DNA of 64,000 bases from Streptomyces sp. SA15. GTDB lineage: Bacteria > Actinomycetota > Actinomycetes > Streptomycetales > Streptomycetaceae. The translations under genes were made by a program, and so were the position numbers. The notes beneath the pieces are model-generated. The model saw nothing but the letters and a program-made list of their open reading frames with translations. It did not search any database and was not told the origin of the DNA. The DNA lies in contig NZ_NTGE01000096.1 in assembly GCF_002291145.1 (NCBI RefSeq), positions 46,257-110,256 of the forward strand, in the 5' to 3' direction. Below, one piece after another: positions 24,977 through 33,294 of this stretch (the first letter of the stretch is position 1; each line of letters begins with the position of its first letter).

Positions 24977-27123
24977 GCGGGGACCTCCAGGGGGTCGAGC
25001 TTGTTCGCTTTGCGGATCTCGTCGACGATGCGGCCGATGATTCCGGTGATGTCGAAGTCCTTCGGAGTGAAGACCGCGGCCACTCCGGCGGCCCTGAGCT
25101 GCTCGGCGTCACCGTTGGGGATGATGCCACCCGCGATCACCGGAATGTCTGTGGCACCGGCCACACGCAGCCGCTCCAGCACGTCCGGCACCAGTTGAGC
25201 ATGAGAGCCGGAGAGGATCGAGAGGCCGACCGCGTGCACGTCCTCCGCGAGGGCCGCGTCCACGATCTGCTCGGGCGTGAGCCGGATGCCCTGGTAGACG
25301 ACCTCGAACCCGGCGTCCCGGGCCCGCACGGCGATCTGCTCGGCGCCATTGGAGTGGCCGTCCAGACCGGGCTTGCCGACCAGGAAGCGGAGCTTGCCGA
25401 CGCCGAGGTCCTTCGCCGTCCGGTCCACCCCGCGGCGCACCTGGGCCATCGCGCTCCCCTCCGCGGCGGCGACGGCCACCGGCGCGGACGACACGCCCGT
25501 CGGCGCCCGGAATTCGCCGAACACCTCACGCAGTGCCCCCGCCCACTCGCCGGTCGTGACCCCGGCGCGGGCACACTCCAGGGTGGCCTCCATGAGGTTG
25601 GCGGTGCCCTTGGCGGCCTCCTTCAGCTTCTCCAGCGCCTTGCAGGGGCGCGGGTGGTTGAAGGGCGGCTGGTAGCGCGTGTCGCGCCAGTGCCGGAGCG
25701 AGGCGATGACACGGGCCTCGACGGCCGGGTCGACCGTCTGGATCGCTGTGTCGAGGTCGGCCGTCAGTGGATTGGGCTCGGTCGTCTCGAAGACGTTGAC
25801 GCCCACGATCTTCTCTTGACCGGACTCGATACGGGCCCGGCGCTCGGCGTGCGAGGCGACGAGCTGCGACTTCAGGTAGCCGGACTCGACGGCGGCCATC
25901 GCGCCGCCCATCTCCTGGATCCGCTCGATCTCGGCGAGCGATTCCTCGACGAGTTCGCTCACCTTGGCCTCGATCACCTTCGAGCCCTCGAAGATGTCCT
26001 CGTACTCCAGCAGGTCGCTCTCGTACGCGAGCACCTGCTGCATGCGCAGCGACCACTGCTGGTCCCAGGGACGGGGGAGCCCCAGCGCCTCGTTCCAGGC
26101 GGGGAGCTGCACGGCACGCGCGCGTGCGTCCTTCGAGAGGGTCACCGAGAGCATCTCCAGTACGATCCGCTGGACGTTGTTCTCGGGCTGGGCCTCGGTC
26201 AGGCCCAGGGAGTTGACCTGGACCCCGTAGCGGAAACGGCGGTGCTTGGGGTCCTCGATGCCGTACCGCTCACGGGTGACGCGGTCCCAGATGCGGCCGA
26301 ATGCCCGCATCTTGCACATCTCCTCGATGAAGCGGACGCCCGCGTTCACGAAGAAGGAGATACGGCCGACGACGTCGCCCATGCGCTCCTGCGGCACCTG
26401 GCCGCTGTCCCGCACGGCATCCAGCACGGCGATCGCCGTCGACATCGCGTACGCGATCTCCTGGACCGGCGTGGCGCCCGCCTCCTGCAGGTGGTAGCTG
26501 CAGATGTTGATCGGGTTCCACTTCGGGATGTGGGAGACCGTGTACGCGATCATGTCGGTGGTGAGCCGCAGCGACGGCCCCGGCGGGAACACGTGCGTGC
26601 CCCGCGACAGGTACTCCTTGACGATGTCGTTCTGGGTCGTGCCCTGGAGCTTGGTGACGTCCGCGCCCTGCTCCTCCGCGACGACCTGGTAGAGCGCCAG
26701 CAGCCACATGGCGGTGGCGTTGATCGTCATCGAGGTGTTCATCTGCTCCAGGGGGATGTCCTGGAACAGCCGGCGCATGTCACCGAGGTGCGCGATCGGC
26801 ACGCCGACCCGGCCGACCTCGCCGCGGGCGAGGATGTGGTCGGAGTCGTAGCCCGTCTGCGTCGGCAGGTCGAACGCGACCGACAGACCGGTCTGACCCT
26901 TGGCGAGGTTGCGCCGGTACAGCTCGTTGGACGCCTCGGCCGTGGAGTGACCGGCGTAGGTCCGCATGAGCCACGGCCGGTCCCTTTCTTTTTGCGCCTG
27001 CGACCGAGGGCGCTCTGTGCCGGTGTCGACGTTCCTCAGCCCGCGGTCGCTGCGCTCCCTTGTCTTCGTCTCTTTCGACACCGGTGCGCCCTCGGTCGTA
27101 GGCGCTGTCTGACGCTCAGTCAT
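24973..27123 (-). CDS. meaA: Ethylmalonyl-CoA mutase, B12-dependent
   Basis: At 716 residues this has a methylmalonyl-CoA-mutase-like TIM barrel (GLSVAFDLPTQTGYDSDHIL, MTINATAMWLLALY) and a C-terminal cobalamin domain with the DxHxxG motif in KPGLDGHSNGAEQIA and GLSILSGSH. It interconverts ethylmalonyl-CoA and methylsuccinyl-CoA. The gene follows ccr by 15 nt. The N-terminus is odd: between MTERQ and KERDRPWLMRTYAG lie about 43 residues rich in Arg, Lys, Glu and Thr, coded by a long inverted repeat at 26994-27105 that looks like an in-frame mobile insertion (see findings). Otherwise all core motifs are intact, so the protein is probably active. Confidence 0.93.
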   Translation of the reverse strand: MTERQTAPTTEGAPVSKETKTRERSDRGLRNVDTGTERPRSQAQKERDRPWLMRTYAGHSTAEASNELYRRNLAKGQTGLSVAFDLPTQTGYDSDHILARGEVGRVGVPIAHLGDMRRLFQDIPLEQMNTSMTINATAMWLLALYQVVAEEQGADVTKLQGTTQNDIVKEYLSRGTHVFPPGPSLRLTTDMIAYTVSHIPKWNPINICSYHLQEAGATPVQEIAYAMSTAIAVLDAVRDSGQVPQERMGDVVGRISFFVNAGVRFIEEMCKMRAFGRIWDRVTRERYGIEDPKHRRFRYGVQVNSLGLTEAQPENNVQRIVLEMLSVTLSKDARARAVQLPAWNEALGLPRPWDQQWSLRMQQVLAYESDLLEYEDIFEGSKVIEAKVSELVEESLAEIERIQEMGGAMAAVESGYLKSQLVASHAERRARIESGQEKIVGVNVFETTEPNPLTADLDTAIQTVDPAVEARVIASLRHWRDTRYQPPFNHPRPCKALEKLKEAAKGTANLMEATLECARAGVTTGEWAGALREVFGEFRAPTGVSSAPVAVAAAEGSAMAQVRRGVDRTAKDLGVGKLRFLVGKPGLDGHSNGAEQIAVRARDAGFEVVYQGIRLTPEQIVDAALAEDVHAVGLSILSGSHAQLVPDVLERLRVAGATDIPVIAGGIIPNGDAEQLRAAGVAAVFTPKDFDITGIIGRIVDEIRKANKLDPLEVPA
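26994..27105. repeat. Palindromic insertion inside the 5' end of the mutase gene
   Basis: The left arm (26994-27029) and right arm (27075-27105) are nearly perfect inverted copies: GCGCCT-n-CGACCGAGGGCGC and CCGGTGTCGA occur in both, with one mismatch and a small extra bulge of about 5 nt in the left arm. The 45-nt centre is unrelated. The element keeps the mutase frame open. It resembles a small non-autonomous (MITE- or RIT-like) repeat. Confidence 0.75.
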
Positions 27124-27138
27124 GTGCGGGACCTCGGC

Positions 27139-28482
27139 TCAGACGTTCCGGAAGCGGTTGATGGCGTCGATGTGCCGGGCGCGCTTGACCTCGTCGCGCA
27201 CGCCGAGGCCCTCCTCGGGCGCCAGGCACAGGACGCCGACCTTGCCCTGGTGGAGGTTGCGGTGGACGTCGTAGGCGGCCTGCCCGGTGTCCTCCAGGGA
27301 GTAGACCTTGGAGAGGGTCGGGTGGATCTTGCCCTTCGCGATGAGCCGGTTGGCCTCCCAGGCCTCGCGGTAGTTGGCGAAGTGCGAGCCGATGATCCGC
27401 TTCAGGGACATCCACAAGTAGCGGTTGTCGTACTCGTGGGTGTAGCCCGAGGTGGAGGCGCAGGTGACGATCGTGCCGCCCTTGCGGGTGACGTAGACGC
27501 TTGCGCCGAAGGTCTCGCGGCCGGGGTGCTCGAAGACGATGTCGACGTCCTCGCCGCCGGTGAGTTCACGGATGCGCTTGCCGAAGCGCTTCCACTCCTT
27601 GGGGTCCTGAGTGTGCTCGTCCTTCCAGAACTTGTAGTCCTCGGCCGTGCGGTCGATGATCGCTTCGGCGCCCATGGCCCGGCAGATCTCCGCCTTCTGA
27701 GGGCTGCTCACCACACAGATGGGGTTGGCACCGCCGGCCAGCGCGAACTGCGTGGCGTAACTGCCGAGTCCGCCGCTCGCGCCCCAGATCAGGACGTTGT
27801 CGCCCTGCTTCATGCCGGCGCCGTTGCGGGAGACGAGCTGCCGGTACGCGGTGGAGTTGACCAGCCCGGGAGCGGCGGCCTCCTCCCAGCTCAGGTGGCC
27901 CGGCTTGGGCATCAGCTGGTTGGACTTGACGAGGGCGATCTCCGCGAGGCCGCCGAAGTTGGTCTCGAAGCCCCAGATGCGCTGCTCGGGGTCGAGCATC
28001 GTGTCGTTGTGGCCGTCGGAGGACTCCAGCTCGACGGAGAGGCAGTGCGCGACGACCTCGTCGCCCGGCTTCCAGGCGTTGACGCCGGGGCCGGTGCGCA
28101 GGACGACGCCCGCGAGGTCGGAGCCGATGATGTGGTACGGCAGGTCGTGGCGCTTGGTGAGCTCGCTGAGCTTGCCGTAGCGCTCCAGGAAACCGAAGGT
28201 CGGCAGCGGCTCGAAGATCGAGGTCCACACCGAGTTGTAGTTGACCGAGGAGGCCATGACGGCCACCAGGGCCTCGCCCGGGCCGAGCTCCGGCACCGGC
28301 ACGTCGTCCAGGTGGATGGACTTGCGGGGGTCCTTGTCGCGGGTCGCGAGGCCCGCGAACATCTCCGTGTCGTCCTTGTGCACGGTGATCGCGCGGTACG
28401 ACTCGGGGAGCGGCAGAGCGGCGAAGTCGTCCGGCGTGGAGTCCGGTGACTGGATCGCGTCCAGGATGTCCTTCATGGTCAC
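27139..28482 (-). CDS. ccr: Crotonyl-CoA carboxylase/reductase
   Basis: The 447-residue medium-chain reductase reads KDILDAIQSPDSTPDDFAAL at the start and has the NADPH fold WGASGGLGSYATQFALAGG. Residues known in this family to hold CO2 are in place: Asn in SSVNYNSVWTS, the Phe-Glu of GFETNFGG and the His of FEHPGRETFG. It reductively carboxylates crotonyl-CoA to ethylmalonyl-CoA, feeding both the assimilation pathway and polyketide extender units. The GTG at 28482 has GGAGG 7 nt upstream; an ATG two codons later is possible. It opens the operon and has two palindromes in its upstream region. Confidence 0.95.
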   Translation of the reverse strand: MTMKDILDAIQSPDSTPDDFAALPLPESYRAITVHKDDTEMFAGLATRDKDPRKSIHLDDVPVPELGPGEALVAVMASSVNYNSVWTSIFEPLPTFGFLERYGKLSELTKRHDLPYHIIGSDLAGVVLRTGPGVNAWKPGDEVVAHCLSVELESSDGHNDTMLDPEQRIWGFETNFGGLAEIALVKSNQLMPKPGHLSWEEAAAPGLVNSTAYRQLVSRNGAGMKQGDNVLIWGASGGLGSYATQFALAGGANPICVVSSPQKAEICRAMGAEAIIDRTAEDYKFWKDEHTQDPKEWKRFGKRIRELTGGEDVDIVFEHPGRETFGASVYVTRKGGTIVTCASTSGYTHEYDNRYLWMSLKRIIGSHFANYREAWEANRLIAKGKIHPTLSKVYSLEDTGQAAYDVHRNLHQGKVGVLCLAPEEGLGVRDEVKRARHIDAINRFRNV

Positions 28483-28683
28483 GGTATTGCCTCCGGCGAA
28501 TGGCGTCTTGAGGGAGACGCTGAGGGTTACGTCGGTGCTGCTGAGGGATGAGGGTTTGCCGTCGGTTCGGCGGTGGTGCTGTTCGGCAGCGCTTTGTGGC
28601 GCGGGAGGTTGCCTGTGACGCAGGCGTCCGGGTGCGCAGGGGATGGGCCTTGCTGGGACAGCAGCCCGGACTCCTTCAAGGTA

Positions 28684-28719
28684 TGACACCGCGTGTCACC
28701 CCGCAAGGCACTGAGTGCC
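28684..28719 (-). promoter_or_regulatory. Two adjacent palindromes upstream of ccr
   Basis: TGACAC-CGC-GTGTCA occupies 28684-28698 and GGCACTGAGTGCC 28707-28719, about 200-235 bp ahead of the ccr start. Their centres are about 22 bp apart, two helical turns. They are plausible operators for a dimeric regulator such as the TetR protein encoded just upstream. Confidence 0.45.
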
Positions 28720-28817
28720 AGAACCTGCTCTCAAATGAAATCTTTACGTAACAAATGAGCGATGATCGATCGAATGCCCTCTTCAGGAGAGGCGAAAAGG
28801 GCCCCTGACATGCCAAA

Positions 28818-28841
28818 ACGGCCACCCGGTGGGGTGGCCGT
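28818..28841 (-). terminator. Rho-independent terminator of the TetR gene
   Basis: On the minus strand ACGGCCACCC and its complement form a perfect 10-bp stem with a 4-nt loop, followed by TTTT. It lies just after the TetR stop codon at 28863. Confidence 0.85.
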
Positions 28842-28862
28842 CGTCACAGCGGAGAGGAGGGC

Positions 28863-29672
28863 TCAGCGGTCCTTGAGGGCCTGCTCGATGGTCCGCATGA
28901 CCTCGTCGAGCGGGGCGTCGGTGCGGGCGACGGTCACCAGCACCTCCCCTTGCGCGGCAGCCGTCGCCGCAGCCGGTTTCGTGGACGTGGTCCGGCCGGC
29001 CATGATCCCCGTCTTGAACGTCTTCCGTACGATCGCGAAGGCGTGGTCCAGCTGTGCCTCGACGTCCCCCTGGCCGCCGGCCCGCAGCCAGCGCCGCAGG
29101 ACGTGGTTGTGGGCGGTGACCACGGCGGACGCGGCGACCTCCGCCAGCAGCGGGTCGTCGTTGGCATCGTCGTCGTGCGCGTGCTCGTCGAAGTGGCCGA
29201 GCAGGTAGCGGGTGAAGAGGCGCTCGTAGCGGGCCACCGACGCTATCTCCGCCTCGCGCAGGGTGGGCACCTCGCGGGTGAGTTTGTAGCGGGCGACCGA
29301 GATCTCCGGCCGGGCCGCGTACATCCGCATGACTTCCTTGATGCCGCGGCACACCGTGTCGAGCGGGTGCTCGTGTGCGGGGGCGGCGTTGAGGACCGCC
29401 TCGGCCCGGATCAGCGTGTCGTCGTGGTCCGGGAAGATCGCTTCTTCCTTGGAGCGGAAGTGGCGGAAGAAGGTGCGGCGGGCGACCCCGGCCGCGGCCG
29501 CGATCTCGTCGACGGTGGTCGCCTCGTACCCCTTGGTCGCGAACAGCTCCATCGCCGCGGCCGCCAGTTCTCGGCGCATCTTGAGCCGTTGGGCGGCGGC
29601 GCGGCTGCCCGCGGCACTTTCCGGCGCGTCGGGCGTAGCTGGTGTACGTGAGGACTTGGCGGGCTGGGACAT
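28863..29672 (-). CDS. TetR-family transcriptional regulator
   Basis: The 269-residue protein has a TetR DNA-binding domain at about residues 28-75: ELFATKGYEATTVDEIAAAA followed by GVARRTFFRHFRSKEEAIF. The rest is an alpha-helical ligand-binding domain that ends in an Ala/Thr-rich stretch. It sits between ccr and the hydroxybutyryl-CoA dehydrogenase gene on the same strand and is the natural candidate to control either; the ligand is probably an acyl-CoA, by context only. The ATG at 29672 starts the conserved part. The palindrome CTGCATGTGTGCAG lies 13 nt upstream of the start and may be its own operator. Confidence 0.88.
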   Translation of the reverse strand: MSQPAKSSRTPATPDAPESAAGSRAAAQRLKMRRELAAAAMELFATKGYEATTVDEIAAAAGVARRTFFRHFRSKEEAIFPDHDDTLIRAEAVLNAAPAHEHPLDTVCRGIKEVMRMYAARPEISVARYKLTREVPTLREAEIASVARYERLFTRYLLGHFDEHAHDDDANDDPLLAEVAASAVVTAHNHVLRRWLRAGGQGDVEAQLDHAFAIVRKTFKTGIMAGRTTSTKPAAATAAAQGEVLVTVARTDAPLDEVMRTIEQALKDR

Positions 29673-29684
29673 GAGGTGAACGTA

Positions 29685-29698
29685 CTGCATGTGTGCAG
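29685..29698. promoter_or_regulatory. Palindrome CTGCATGTGTGCAG ahead of the TetR gene
   Basis: Arms CTGCA and TGCAG flank a TGTG centre. The site lies immediately upstream of the TetR start codon, where an autoregulatory operator would be expected. Confidence 0.4.
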
Positions 29699-29856
29699 CT
29701 TGATGCGCATGTCCCCGGGTTCCCCCGCCCTGAGGGGGCGGGGGATTGCCGGGACGGGCGGGTGGGGGCGAGCCGTGCCGGGAGGGCGGGGGTGGACCGG
29801 CCGGATCGAGCAGTCCACCCCACTCCTGTCCTGCTCCGAACCAGTCGCCGGGGCCC

Positions 29857-31662
29857 TCAGCGCCGGGCATGTTCGCGGAAGCCGCGGCCGGTCTTGCGGC
29901 CGAGGCAGCCCGCGGCCACCAGGTGCTCCAGGAGCGGCGCCGGAGCCAGGCCCGGGTCGCGGAACTCACGGTGCAGAACCTTCTCGATGGCGAGGGACAC
30001 GTCGAGGCCGACGACGTCCAGGAGCTCGAAGGGGCCCATCGGGTAGCCGCCGCCCAGCTTCATCGCCGCGTCGATGTCGTCAAGAGACGCATAGTGTTCC
30101 TGCACCATCTTGATCGCGTTGTTGAGGTACGGGAAAAGCAACGCGTTGACGATGAAGCCGGCCCGGTCTCCGCAGTCGACCGCATGCTTCTTGATCTTGA
30201 CGCAGACCTCGCGGACCGTGGAGTGGACGTCGTCCGCCGTCAACACCGTTCGGACCACCTCGACCAGCTTCATCGCCGGCGCCGGGTTGAAGAAGTGCAT
30301 CCCGATCACGTCCTGCGGACGCGAGGTGGCACGCGCGCAGGCGACCACGGGCAGCGACGACGTCGTGGTGGCCAGCACCGCGCCCGGCTTGCACACCTTG
30401 TCCAGCGCCGCGAACAGCTGCCGCTTGACCTCCAGGTCCTCGGCGACGGCCTCCACGGCCAGGTCGACGTCGGCGAAGGCGTCGTACGAGGCCGCCGGAG
30501 TGATCCGGTCCAGGGTCTGCGCGGCGGCCTCGGCGGTCAGCCGGCCCTTGTCGACAGAGCGCGACAGGGACTTGCCGATCCGGGCCTTGGCGGTCTGTGC
30601 CTTCTCCTCGCTGCGGGCGGCGAGCACGACCTCGTACCCGGCCTTGGCGAACACCTCGGCGATGCCGGACGCCATGGTGCCCGAGCCGGCGACGCCGACC
30701 GAGCGCACCGGACGGCCCGGGGTGAGGTCGGTGCCCTCCAGCGGCGTCAGCGCGTCCCGCACGACGGTGGCGCTGCCCGGGGCCTCGTACGTGTAGAAGC
30801 CGCGGCCCGACTTGCGGCCGGTCAGGCCCGCCTCGCTGAGCTGCTTGAGGATCGGCGCGGGGGCGTGCAGGCGGTCGCCGGACTCGGCGTAAAGGGCGTC
30901 CAGGACCGTGCGCGCGGTGTCGACGCCGATCAGGTCGAGCAGGGCGAGGGGGCCCATCGGCAGCCCGCAGCCGAGCCGCATCGCGGCGTCGATGTCCTCG
31001 CGGGAGGCGTACTTGGCCTCGTACATCGCGGCCGCCTGGTTGAGGTAGCCGAACAGCAGCCCGTCGGCGACGAATCCGGGCCGGTCGCCGACCGCGACGG
31101 GCTCCTTGCCCAGCTCGATGGCGAGGTCGGTGACCGCGGCGACGGCCTGCGGCGCGGTCAGCACCGAGGAGACCACCTCGACCAGCCGCATCGCCGGGGC
31201 CGGGTTGAAGAAGTGCAGCCCGAGGACGCGCTCGGGGCGGGCCGAGTCGGCGGCCAGCCGCGTGACCGACAGGGCGTTGGTGCCGGTCGCCAGGATCGTC
31301 TCGGGCCGCACGATCCCGTCGAGTTCGCGGAAGATCTGCTGCTTGATCGAGTACGACTCCGGAGCGACCTCGATGACCAGGTCGGCGTCGGCCGCGGCTC
31401 GCAGATCGGTGGAGGTGCGGATCCGGGCGAGCGCGTCCGCGCGCTCCTGCTCGGTCAGACGCCCGCGCTCGACGGCGCGGGCCGTCGCGGCCTCCAGGGT
31501 GGCGACCGACTGGGCGGCGGCGGCCTGGCTGATGTCGATGCCGACGACCTCGCGGCCGGCCTTGGCCAGGACCTCGGCGATGCCGGTGCCCATGGTGCCG
31601 AGGCCGATGACGGCGACGGTCTTGAGCGGGGACAGAGGGGTGTCGGACAGGGGAGTGGCCAT
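29857..31662 (-). CDS. Tandem-fused 3-hydroxybutyryl-CoA dehydrogenase (two copies in one chain)
   Basis: This 601-residue protein contains two complete 3-hydroxyacyl-CoA dehydrogenases head to tail. Copy 1 (about 1-290) starts VAVIGLGTMGTGIAEVLAKA and copy 2 (about 300-601) starts VGVAGSGTMASGIAEVFAKA. Both have LGLHFFNPAPAM or IGMHFFNPAPAM with the catalytic His, followed by the C-terminal substrate domain (GLPMGPLALLDLIGVD and GYPMGPFELLDVVGLD). It should reduce acetoacetyl-CoA to 3-hydroxybutyryl-CoA, supplying crotonyl-CoA for Ccr. I chose the ATG at 31662. The gene is followed after 184 nt by the TetR gene on the same strand. Confidence 0.9.
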   Translation of the reverse strand: MATPLSDTPLSPLKTVAVIGLGTMGTGIAEVLAKAGREVVGIDISQAAAAQSVATLEAATARAVERGRLTEQERADALARIRTSTDLRAAADADLVIEVAPESYSIKQQIFRELDGIVRPETILATGTNALSVTRLAADSARPERVLGLHFFNPAPAMRLVEVVSSVLTAPQAVAAVTDLAIELGKEPVAVGDRPGFVADGLLFGYLNQAAAMYEAKYASREDIDAAMRLGCGLPMGPLALLDLIGVDTARTVLDALYAESGDRLHAPAPILKQLSEAGLTGRKSGRGFYTYEAPGSATVVRDALTPLEGTDLTPGRPVRSVGVAGSGTMASGIAEVFAKAGYEVVLAARSEEKAQTAKARIGKSLSRSVDKGRLTAEAAAQTLDRITPAASYDAFADVDLAVEAVAEDLEVKRQLFAALDKVCKPGAVLATTTSSLPVVACARATSRPQDVIGMHFFNPAPAMKLVEVVRTVLTADDVHSTVREVCVKIKKHAVDCGDRAGFIVNALLFPYLNNAIKMVQEHYASLDDIDAAMKLGGGYPMGPFELLDVVGLDVSLAIEKVLHREFRDPGLAPAPLLEHLVAAGCLGRKTGRGFREHARR

Positions 31663-32055
31663 CGCGGGACTCCAGGTGAGGGTGACGACTGGGAGCGCGC
31701 CCGGGTGCGCCGGGTGAGGCCCGGCCGAAGCCGGACCGACGAGCGCACCGGGTGCGAGAGGAATGCGGGTGTTGTCGGGCTGCGAGCGCACACGCCCGGT
31801 GCCGTGGTGCCGGGCGCACACACGCCCGGAGAACGGCGGGAACCGACCGGCCCTGTCCCGGGGCCGAGCCGTACTGAGGTACGCGATGTACCGAACCGAC
31901 TGCTCTCGCGGTGGCTGCGTCACCAGGCCACCACGAGCGGATCCACGAGTGGGTAACTCGCTCGTCTGAGCTTAACTCGCGGGTAACGAGCGCGCCACCC
32001 CCGGAGTTTGTGATGTAGGTCCCGAGGGGCGAACCGTCCGCATAATCTCGGTTTC
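31663..32055. promoter_or_regulatory. Divergent intergenic region with repeated GGGTAAC / TAACTCGC motifs
   Basis: This 393-bp region serves the dehydrogenase gene (minus) and the HEAT-repeat gene (plus). GGGTAAC occurs at 31951 and 31981, and TAACTCGC at 31954 and 31973, giving overlapping direct repeats near the plus-strand gene. No other gene is visible here. Confidence 0.4.
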
Positions 32056-32631
32056 ATGGACGAAGAGTTGCGATCACTCACGGAGCGCTTACGGCAGGAG
32101 TCCGGGGCGTCGGCCGCGTACGACCGTCTGGTGGCGACGGAGGACCTCGACGAGCTGGCCGGAGTGCTCACCGAGCCCGGGCAGCCCTTGTGGGCCAGGG
32201 AACTGGCCGCCTTCCGGCTCGGCGTCGCGGGCGACCGGCGTGCCTTCGAGTCCCTCGTCCTGCTCCTCAACCACCGCGACCCGCCGCGCTGCGCCTGTGC
32301 CGCCCACGCCCTGGCCCGCCTCGGGGACCCGCGCACGGCCCGGGCGGCCGCCGCCTTGGCCACCAACGAACTGCGCGTCGCCTACGCCCTGCATCCGGTC
32401 CGGCTCCTGGTGGAACTGCGCGCCCCCGAGGCCGTACCGGCACTCATCACCACCCTTGAACGACGGCTGCGCCCGCACGACCCCCACCGCCGAGTGGCCC
32501 TCGCCTGCGTGGAGGGGCTCGGCACGCTGGGCGACGCCCGGGCCAGACCCGTACTGAACGAGGCCCTCGCGCACCCGGCGCTCGCCGAGGCGGCGGTGCA
32601 CGCGCTGGCGCGGATCTCTGGGCAGCGGTGA
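32056..32631 (+). CDS. HEAT-repeat protein
   Basis: The 191-residue protein is mostly alpha-helical with repeating helix pairs that include ARELAAFRLGVAGDRRAFES, CACAAHALARLGDPRTARAA and VALACVEGLGTLGDARARPV, the pattern of HEAT/PBS-lyase repeats. Such solenoids bind other proteins. No enzymatic motif, membrane segment or signal is present. The gene is convergent with the acetyltransferase gene, with only 4 nt between the stops. Its partner is unknown. Confidence 0.75.
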   Translation: MDEELRSLTERLRQESGASAAYDRLVATEDLDELAGVLTEPGQPLWARELAAFRLGVAGDRRAFESLVLLLNHRDPPRCACAAHALARLGDPRTARAAAALATNELRVAYALHPVRLLVELRAPEAVPALITTLERRLRPHDPHRRVALACVEGLGTLGDARARPVLNEALAHPALAEAAVHALARISGQR

Positions 32632-32635
32632 GTCG

Positions 32636-33166
32636 TCAGTCCCCGAGCTTCTTGGCGTACCGCACTTCGGGGACGGCGACGCCGTCCACCTCGAAGGGTT
32701 CCTCGGAGCCGTCGGCGCGGAATCCCGCCCGCTCGTAGAACCGGCGGGCGCGGAGGTTGCCCTCCAGGACCCAGAGGAACATGTGTTCCTGCCCCGCGTC
32801 GGCGCATCGCCGTACCGACGCCTGGAGGAGCGCCTGCCCGATGCCGCCGCCGTACCGCCCCGGGTCCACGTAGAGCGCGTACAACTCGGCGTCGGCGGTG
32901 CGTACTTCGCCGTTCCGGTACGGCCCGTGGCACGCCCAGCCGACGATGTCGCCGGCTTCCTCGGCGACGAGGTTCGCCACGCTGTCATCTCCCCCGAGGA
33001 GGCGGGCGCGGTGCCGCGCGGCGTCCTCGGTCACGCTGAGTGCGTCGAGATACGGCTGCGGCATGAGGCCCACGTAGGCGCTCTGCCAGCCGCGGACGCG
33101 GATCTCGGCCACCCGCTCGCAGTCGGCGAGGATCATCTCCCGCACCACCACCCGCGGAACCGTCAC
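32636..33166 (-). CDS. GNAT-family N-acetyltransferase
   Basis: The 176-residue protein has GNAT motif A in ALYVDPGRYGGGIGQALLQA (acetyl-CoA pyrophosphate binding) and motif B in RRFYERAGFRADGS. It transfers an acetyl group from acetyl-CoA to an unknown amine. The start is a GTG at 33166. It resembles many stand-alone actinobacterial acetyltransferases and has no informative neighbours. Confidence 0.85.
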   Translation of the reverse strand: MTVPRVVVREMILADCERVAEIRVRGWQSAYVGLMPQPYLDALSVTEDAARHRARLLGGDDSVANLVAEEAGDIVGWACHGPYRNGEVRTADAELYALYVDPGRYGGGIGQALLQASVRRCADAGQEHMFLWVLEGNLRARRFYERAGFRADGSEEPFEVDGVAVPEVRYAKKLGD

Positions 33167-33294
33167 CCGCCCACCACCGGGGCGACTCCGTCGGGGGCGG
33201 GAATCCTCGTCAGCTCACCCATGCGTCCATGGTGGACCATGGGACTGACAACGCCCCGGACGAAAGTCGCCCCCGACGGGACGTCAGGCCGGAC

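Noticed and set aside
24940..28449. A 1169-codon open frame on the plus strand antisense to the ethylmalonyl-CoA genes
   Set aside because: It is produced by the high third-position GC of the real minus-strand genes. It has low-complexity Arg/Val/Leu/Asp-rich sequence and no recognisable domain.
29746..31956. A 736-codon plus-strand open frame antisense to the fused dehydrogenase
   Set aside because: Compositional shadow; the minus strand has clear NAD-binding and catalytic motifs twice.
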